From Balanoglossus misakiensis (lineage: Eukaryota > Hemichordata), in contig CM082584.2 of the NCBI GenBank assembly GCA_040954595.2, forward strand, positions 248,001 to 312,000: 64,000 nt of DNA. The letters run 5' to 3'. Both the position numbers and the translations under genes were made by a program. The notes beneath the pieces are model-generated. The model was not told the DNA's origin. It made no database searches and worked only from the letters and a program-made list of their open reading frames with translations. Shown in pieces: positions 57,524 through 64,000 of this stretch; the stretch's first letter is position 1, and every line of letters starts with the position of its first letter.

Positions 57524-57708
57524 CCTGGCCTATATTCGGGCCATAGCAGCCGTTTTTACCCCCTCGTAACTGTGAGTTACCAGAATCATATGCTATTTCC
57601 CTCGGCCTGCGGCCTCGGGAAATAGCATGTGATTCTGGTAACTCACAGCCCCTCGGGTGTAATAAACGGCCGCTATGGCCCTCATGACAAGGCAATAGGT
57701 GTTCATTA
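57504..57708. mobile_element. Foldback element with about 95-bp arms
   Basis: TTATTATAAAACACCTATAG is mirrored by CAATAGGTGTTCATTATAA. The inner parts GTGAGTTACCAGAATCA and TGCTATTTCCC are mirrored around CGGCCTGCGGCC. Confidence 0.85.
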
Positions 57709-58985
57709 TAACACTGTCCACTTTTTATCACCCGTGGGAAGGTTAGGCCTACATCAGCCACGTTGAGCAAGTCGGATATCCAAAGACCAGACAAGCCGCA
57801 TATAACAACAGCATTGCTTTACTTTTTTCAAGCTAGGCCACCACCCTATATGCAGTAAAACAGGCATAGGCAGTAACATTCTCTATCAATCGATTACTCA
57901 GATTTTACAGAGGAAAAAACGTTCACAAAAACAAATAAAAATCAACTTGAATTTGTATTTCCAACTTCTTGCACCACGCAAACATAGCCCGACCCATATG
58001 AAAACGAAATGTGTTTATTTTATGAGGCCCAATTATTTATGCCTAAATTGTTCATGATGTACGCTATAAGCTACAAGCGATGGAAGTTCACTTCAAACCG
58101 ACCGCCATAATATGACGTACGGCAAGGAAATACCGCCCCAACGCTACGTAAAAAGTATCAGTTATACTAGTACTTTGTTTATTCACAGTTTCGAGTACCA
58201 CGGGTTTAACGGTTTTGGACAGCGTAATCTTTTCCGACTAGCTTCCAAATAAACTGATAAACTAAATCCAAGAGTTCGTGTCGACCTGAAAATTTCCGGA
58301 CCCGGTGAAGAAAAAAGATGGAAACTTTTTTAAGATAAAAAAGGTGGACTGCGGAGGTCTTTCACGAAACTTAGACTCTTATCACAGGGCGCGGCTAGTG
58401 ATATTTTGCGAAACAGTGAAACGGCGAAACAGCTTTAATAAAGTAGTCAGAAAAATTAATCTACTGACGTAATATTCCCTTGGAATGCACGATTTTTGTG
58501 GGGGGGGGGGGGATCGTGAAATTGCCGGGAATTGCCGGGGATCGCCCACTTGAAACATCAGCATGGGTCGATTATGTTAGATCTCAATGTTAGTGTTCTA
58601 AACTCGCTGTGGTTTTCCTGGGCCCAGTGATTTATTCAGGGATTTGATACAAAAAGTTGTCGGTCAGCCATTTTTCTTCTTCTGCCTTTCTCTTACCCTT
58701 ACTAAGCTTGAGTGTTCCGGTTAGAATCATATCGGTAAGAGAAAGACAGAAGAGCTGACATACAACAAACTTATTCAGTTTCTATCATATAAATATTTCT
58801 CCACTTTCTCTGAATAAATCGCTGTGCTGGGACATGTTTTAAAAATCATGTAGGCCTACACTATTCATGCCAATAAACTGCTACATATACATATTCCGTT
58901 CCGTCTGTTCCGCAAATTTATAGTGTAAGTCGCGCGCACACACGACTCTACCACTAGTAGCCTACCAAGTGACCAGTGCAACTAC
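57709..58985. other. Stretch without identified gene
   Basis: CpG-rich in parts. I see no exon, terminal repeat or array. Confidence 0.4.
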
Positions 58986-58989
58986 TACA

Positions 58990-59356
58990 CCAATCTCATA
59001 GAGGAAAATTCCAAAAATCAGAAATCTTTATTCCGGACAATTTCAACATTGTTCAGCAACTCAAGACAGCTTCCAAATCATACGTCAACTACGGAACATT
59101 TAGATCGGTTCAACCAGTATTTTATTCAGAAAATTGATGACATACGTCACCACAAGATCACCACCAGTCAACCATCACATGTTCGTTTTGGAGTGCCACA
59201 GGGTTCAGTTCTTGGCCCACTATGGTAATGCATTACTGTATGGTCTACCAGAAAGCAGTCGGAACCTTCTTCAACGCACACAAAATACAGCTGCAAGAAT
59301 CATATCTCGGTCCAGGAAGTCTGCCAATATAACGCCAGTGTTTTTAGTAGTTTTAT
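58990..59356 (+). pseudogene. LINE remnant with large internal deletion
   Basis: RFNQYFIQKIDDIRH resembles the linker before the RT domain of CR1/L2 LINEs. It is followed by FGVPQGSVLGPL (RT motif), which is joined directly to NALLYGLPESSRNLLQRTQN, then TAARIISRSRKSANITPV, a segment that lies well after YADD in the intact LINE at 45378. The YADD region is deleted. Confidence 0.75.
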
Positions 59357-60475
59357 AATTTTATTGGTATTTCAAAAATGTTGTCCTGTTTTTGTTTTTT
59401 TTTGTCTTGGAAGTCCACAAACAGAATTTATTACATTTTCTCAGTGTGAATCTCATTAGAACGACTTGAAAGTCCACAACAAAACATGTTTTTCCACTGA
59501 AATGAGCAGGGTCTAGCATGGCTGTGGAAACGCGGCTGCACCGTTGGAGGTTGGGATATACTGTTGTACCACCCCCACCCATATCCTAACCCCCAATGGT
59601 GCAGCTGCGTTTACAAAGCTAGGTCTAGCAGCCTACCTCCAGGTTCAGACAATATCTCCGACCTGAGGTGAAGCAGGTTACAGAATTTGCGCCACCAACG
59701 GCAGTTTCTGATTTCCACCAACTATTGATATATACTGGTATGAGTGCAACCAACTTGATTCAATTAGTCTGTTGCCGCCCCCCCCCCCCACACTTTTTGA
59801 ACACTGTTGACAATACACTCATGAAAGGGGTGAGGTATGGGCCCATAATGTGTTTTGCATTGCTGTGAATGGAATTTTGTATCGAATGACATTGGCATTT
59901 ATCCCCAAATCATTTACTATTTTGTCCATTGCCAACAGATGCCCGCGTTCACAGTTTTGAGAATTTTTACCTCCTGCAATATATATTTTGCCGAATTTGA
60001 GAGCAATCTCTGTTGCGAGGCAGTTGCATGAAACCTTCTCCCGTCTGAACTAGATGCCAATAAGAGAGGGTTTTTAGTCACAATGGTCACTTCTGACAAA
60101 AGGTTCTATTTGTCTGGAAATGAGTTTACAGTGGCAATTCACTAAAATCTCAGTGAGCATAACTGCAGTTATAGAATTTTAACCAAGCGTATGTTTTCAT
60201 ATCAATGAAAAATACCAGAATGTAAAGGTCATGAGATGGTCACGAAAATGACATAATTGTTCAAGACTAGAGGATAGCAATGTAAAAAGACAATGCGCCA
60301 TGGAGTATATTAGTAAGTAACTATTTATTTATTTAAAACAAACCAAGCTTAGTTTTACCAGTTTTAATTTGAGGAAACAAATATTTTGTAAAAAGATGAA
60401 CAAATATTTTTCTGACATCACTATTGTCGACAAGCCTCTTGCTTTTCACATCCCTCCAGTTCCAATCCAAGATCA
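59357..60475. other. Stretch without identified gene
   Basis: A 24-bp-scale inverted similarity near 59530-59620 (CGGCTGCACCGTTGGAGGTT against CCCCCAATGGTGCAGCTGCG) suggests a small foldback. No exon was found. Confidence 0.4.
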
Positions 60476-61862
60476 CATAGCCAAGTGTGACAGGGCGATC
60501 AACGTATAGGCCTTAGTATCATTCTAAGAGGGTTAGCAGCTTTCATTATGATGGGGCATGTGATTCAGGTCCCCCCCCCCCCCCCATCTACCTTAGCTGA
60601 GCTTTGGATCGCTTCGCCAAAGTTTATATGACAAGGGTGTTAGACCATTCCTTTAACATTAGGCTAGCTATATCGTTTATATGCCTTAATGAATTAATTA
60701 ATATGACTGACTGACGAACTGACTGACTGACTGACTGAATGAATGAATGAATCAATCAATCACCCGACATGGCCTGGAAGGATTCACCCCCTGTTGAGAT
60801 GTTGGCACCCCCTAGCAAATTGTCATGGGTGGGGTGGTCAGTGGCCCTTAAAATGATGTCACTCACATGATAGAGATATTAATTACATAACTCTTTTCCA
60901 GAGTGTGCTCTATTTACACTCTGCACTATATTCAGGTACATGTGTAATGATATTTCAATTACTTTTGGAATCACAGGACAGTAGAAAGGTTGATTGAACA
61001 AAGGATTTGAAATTCACTCACCATGTATTGGAACAGCTCTTACAGACATCACATCATCATTCAACGCTAAATCTTCGTAACTGTTACATACTGTTAATAT
61101 AAATATAATTACTTTTCTTTAAATATCATCCAAATATTACAATGTTTCTAGCAATTTCATAAACTGCATTAATATAATACTGTGTGTATGATATATACTT
61201 TGTGGATAGGATACAGATCTTTGCTTATTACCAAGAATATAACACCATGTGTTTGGATTTTAAATGCAGTTCGGAGCTGACTGTGTTGCATTTTGACTGC
61301 AAAATTAAAATATTTAGTTACATTTCCTTGCATTTAGTGTTGAAAATGTCACTTTTAGCTTTAAAATGAGCACTGATATCTATGGAACTAGGAGAATCGT
61401 GCTTTCTATTCTACAACAAACAATATTTACATTTAATCAAACAACAGGAGGATATTTGACAGTCAATCAATAAATATAACATACATATGAGTTGCATGTA
61501 CAAAACTAGACACATGTATGTATGTGATATTTAAAGAGACATTAACTGTAACACATGCTCTACCCAGAACTCCACTTGTCAACATAACCTGTATGTGTGT
61601 AACGGCTATTGAAATGAATTCTAGTCCAGACTTGACTTCAAATTTAGAATAACAATACTGACTAGACACACCTATATTTCATCATGATTCAGGGATTTGA
61701 ACAAGACACTGCAGTAAATACTTAAAACAAAAATACTGAAAACAAAGTGAAAAGTTACAGCTTATGAAGCTTGAAATATGTTCAGACACAAGTAGAACAG
61801 GCAATGAAAACACATTATAAACATTGGGAAAAACACCCAAAGTTACATGTACTACCGGTATC
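60476..61862. repeat. Segmental duplicate block R2 (partner of 28415-29770)
   Basis: Near-identical and collinear with R1, including the poly-C run, the (ACTG)n tract and the exon at 61022-61090. Its left edge, GCCAAGTGTGACAGGG, also occurs at the right edge of P1. Confidence 0.9.
61022..61090 (-). CDS. 69-bp exon of unrecognised gene (R2 copy)
   Basis: The acceptor ATATTAACAG and donor GTGAGT are intact; it is phase 1-1. It encodes CNSYEDLALNDDVMSVRAVP, then IH. In this copy the first residues CNS match the CNS of the MED25 VWA strand (LLICNS), which, with MSVRAVP, makes a MED25 origin conceivable but unproven. An upstream exon is at 61938-62005. Confidence 0.5.
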
Positions 61863-61937
61863 TCTTTAGTGACAAAGATGCAACTAAACTAGCATGTATT
61901 GTACAACCAATAGTGAAAAGAGTTGAAATGTACATAC

Positions 61938-62005
61938 CAATCTAGGTGGTCCATAGTAGGTCACTTTCTTTGCTGTGCCTATGTCTCTCAGTGTCAGTGT
62001 TAAAC
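61938..62005 (-). CDS. 68-bp exon of unrecognised gene
   Basis: The acceptor is GTCTTATGACAG and the donor GTATGT. The frame reads (G)LTLTLRDIGTAKKVTYYGP, then PRL, and is the only open one. It ends in phase 0 with GTATGT, but the next exon (61022-61090) needs phase 1. Using the weaker GTACAT four bases on (exon 61934-62005, 72 bp) would fit. Otherwise an exon between them is missing. Confidence 0.5.
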
Positions 62006-62103
62006 CTGTCATAAGACAAACCAAATGATTTATATACATGAATATTCAAATGATGTATTCCTTGGCTGTATTGACAAACACACTGTCTACATTCTTGAAT
62101 ACT

Positions 62104-62295
62104 AGTGTGTTACGTATTGACAGCCAAGATTATACACATGATGACTGACAATGAGGGCAACATTGTATTTTTGATGATCGAGGGCGCTGCTAGTCACAAC
62201 TAAAACAGACTGTTTTGGTGTGACTTGCAGTCCTGAGGTCATCAAAAATACACTGTTGCCCGAATATGTCAGTCATCATGTGTTGTATAACACAC
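62104..62295. mobile_element. Foldback element
   Basis: GTGTGTTACGTATTGACAGC through CACATGATGACTGACA and TGTATTTTTGATGA is mirrored as TCATCAAAAATACA, TGTCAGTCATCATGTG and ATAACACACC. Confidence 0.85.
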
Positions 62296-62444
62296 CAAAA
62301 ACGTAATTATATCAAGACGGGGCAACAGTACTGGGCAGAAACCGATCGAACTGATGCCCTAGGGAACAGTTCGAAATGACTTAGGTCACATGACGAATCA
62401 CGATCGAGGGTTCGCTGCATGGTGTGTTATAAACTACTTTGTCA

Positions 62445-62720
62445 CACTCCGGGCACGCTGGGAGTGTGGGATCAAAGTGTGTAAACAAATCAATCCCACA
62501 CACTCACTGAATCGAAGGCTGTATATGATGTGAGTGCTGATTGGTTGACAAAGTATTCTTTTGCTAACGCACACTAAATGTTATCCAATGGCACGATGTG
62601 TAATATAGGGACAGAGACTAAAACATGCCAGATGAAAGTTTCAGAGAAATTTATTCAATGTTTTTAACGAATTTGGATAATTTGTGACTGTGTGAGAAAT
62701 AAGAGTTTGAGATTCTATTA
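62445..62720. repeat. Dispersed repeat, partner of 10335-10770
   Basis: GGGAGTGTGGGATCAAAGTG, then CAATCCCACACACTCACTGA and ATCGAAGGCTGTATATGATG match 10365-10440. It diverges toward the right. Confidence 0.7.
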
Positions 62721-63159
62721 GTCACATATATTTGTAATCAAATCTATGTCTGTTGTCATTTTATTAAACTTGGGTCATGGAAATATTATAAAACAAGTAA
62801 CAAATGTTTTATTTCAATTGTACATTGTAACAAGGGTGAATATAATTTATTATCTTTTCTGGAATGCTATTCCACACTGTGGGACCAACAAATTCGATTA
62901 AAGTCTGACCTAACCGATTGTTATATTTTGGAGGATGATAAATATTGTTATCTCTTGAATGACTGTGATAACCATGTTCTATTAGGAAGTGTGTCAGGAA
63001 CGAAAATAGCAGCCTGTAATTTGAATTGACTGTATATGAGATTAAATTGGATAGCTCGTCTCACGCGCATGCGCGTAACTTCCCAGCAAATTTTCCGTTC
63101 GATGCATTCAAATAGTGGACTGCCTTCGCTTCCTTCCATATTTCATGCGCAGAGTATAG

Positions 63160-63740
63160 CGTTCGTTAGCAACGTTGATCAAGTCAGATTTCCTACGGCA
63201 TGGCTTGGCTAAAGCCCTGGCACTTTAGAGCAGAAACACGCGTACAGAGACCACGTTGATCTACTCACATTTCCTTCGGCCTGGCACGGCTGATGCCCCG
63301 GCACTATATATAGGACACAGACTGGCGTAAGTTAACAACGGTAATCACGTCGGGTTTCCTACGGCCTGGCTCAGCTGAAGCCCCGGCACTCTAGAGCAGA
63401 AACAGGCGTACATCGACCACGTTGATCAAGTCAGATTTCCTACGGCGTGACTCGGCTGGTGCACCGGCTCTATATGACACAGACTGGCGTAAGTTATCAA
63501 CGGTGATTACGTCGGATTTCCTACGGCCTGGTTTAGCTGAAGCCCCGGCACTTAAGAGCGGAAACACGCGTACATTGACCACAATGATCAAGTCAGATCT
63601 CCTACGGCCTGGCTCGACTAAAACCCCGGCACACCATGACAGACACTAGCGTTCGTTAGCAACGGTGATCAAGTCGGATTTCCTTCGGCCTGGCTCTGCA
63701 AAAGACCCGACACTCTAGTACAAAGACGTTGGCTAAGTCG
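63160..63740. repeat. 82-bp satellite, 7 units in alternating types
   Basis: TTTCCT(A/T)CGGCCTGGCTC and variants recur near 63195, 63277, 63361, 63443, 63520, 63606 and 63686. Most even units carry GACACAGACTGGCGTAAGTT and most odd ones AGAGCAGAAACACGCGTACA, giving a dimeric period of about 165 bp. Confidence 0.9.
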
Positions 63741-64000
63741 GGCAAACCGAAGAGGGAAAGTCACAGCGGTTCAACACTTGACATTTGTTCGGGTAGGACT
63801 GCATTATTGCCTGTCAATTTATAGAGAAAGCCCGAATTTAACCAGGGCGTTTCAAACACCGACGTTAGTTGGGGGCACGGCCTGCAGTACTGCCGGGTAA
63901 GCTGACATCGGCGTACCGCATATAATGTAGGGGGGGGGGGGGGAACAGAACGGTTCAATACTACATTTATTAGATATCAGCTAATTTTGGACAATCATCT

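Noticed and set aside
1-64000. tRNA or rRNA genes
   Set aside because: I saw no cloverleaf with A and B boxes and no conserved rRNA core sequence on either strand by eye; a tRNAscan or Infernal run would be decisive.

Overview
The window is nuclear DNA from an animal, most likely a marine invertebrate. It is AT-rich and intron-rich. Short exons with GT/AG borders and matching phases are scattered through a mass of transposons, foldback elements and tandem repeats. A CR1/L2-like LINE, a metazoan Mediator MED25-like gene and calcium-binding EGF exons all fit an invertebrate deuterostome (hemichordate, echinoderm or amphioxus grade), but I cannot name the species.

Layout. (1) 1-5.8 kb (block P1), minus strand: MED25-like exons (VWA piece 5506-5593, linker/ACID start 3740-3908, ACID piece 3100-3207), followed downstream by EGF exons (2043-2165, 1-85). 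(2) 5.8-10.8 kb: a GC-rich tandem array, two more EGF exons (7244-7355 degenerate, 9891-10010) and a 574-bp element with an 8-bp target duplication that carries a RecQ-like helicase fragment. (3) About 10.9-18.5 kb: a large decayed minus-strand DNA transposon encoding a Cys-rich N-terminus, an OTU protease, a GDGKT/DEAHE transposase-like core, a HEEAD(S/T)R nuclease-like domain and a C-terminal CXC domain. (4) 19.2-28.4 kb (block P2): a second, near-identical copy of P1. It has different insertions, and it keeps 4.2 kb with four more MED25-like linker exons that P1 lacks. (5) 28.4-29.8 kb (R1) is repeated at 60.5-61.9 kb (R2); both carry the same 69-bp exon. (6) 30-37 kb: Harbinger-type and TTAA-type MITEs. 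(7) 38-52 kb: a tandem-repeat desert of ATG-rich minisatellites, a 14-copy satellite, 274/286-bp and 285-bp arrays, microsatellites and a 91-bp array, with a 5'-truncated LINE inside one array. (8) 54-55.6 kb: a Harbinger MITE nested inside another, beside an acidic reading frame. (9) 57-64 kb: foldbacks, a LINE remnant, R2, one more exon and an 82-bp satellite.

How the parts relate. All host-like exons lie on the minus strand. The MED25-like exons of P2 (27854, 26222, 25482, 24894, 23577, 22059, 21401) run in the protein order of MED25, and most phases join correctly. However, VWA and ACID exons are missing, three consecutive exons carry an extra base, and one splice acceptor is destroyed. 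In both copies EGF exons follow where the rest of the ACID domain should be. I read this as duplicated, rearranged and decaying gene fragments, or as two haplotypes assembled in tandem, and not as a working gene. No complete host gene is visible.
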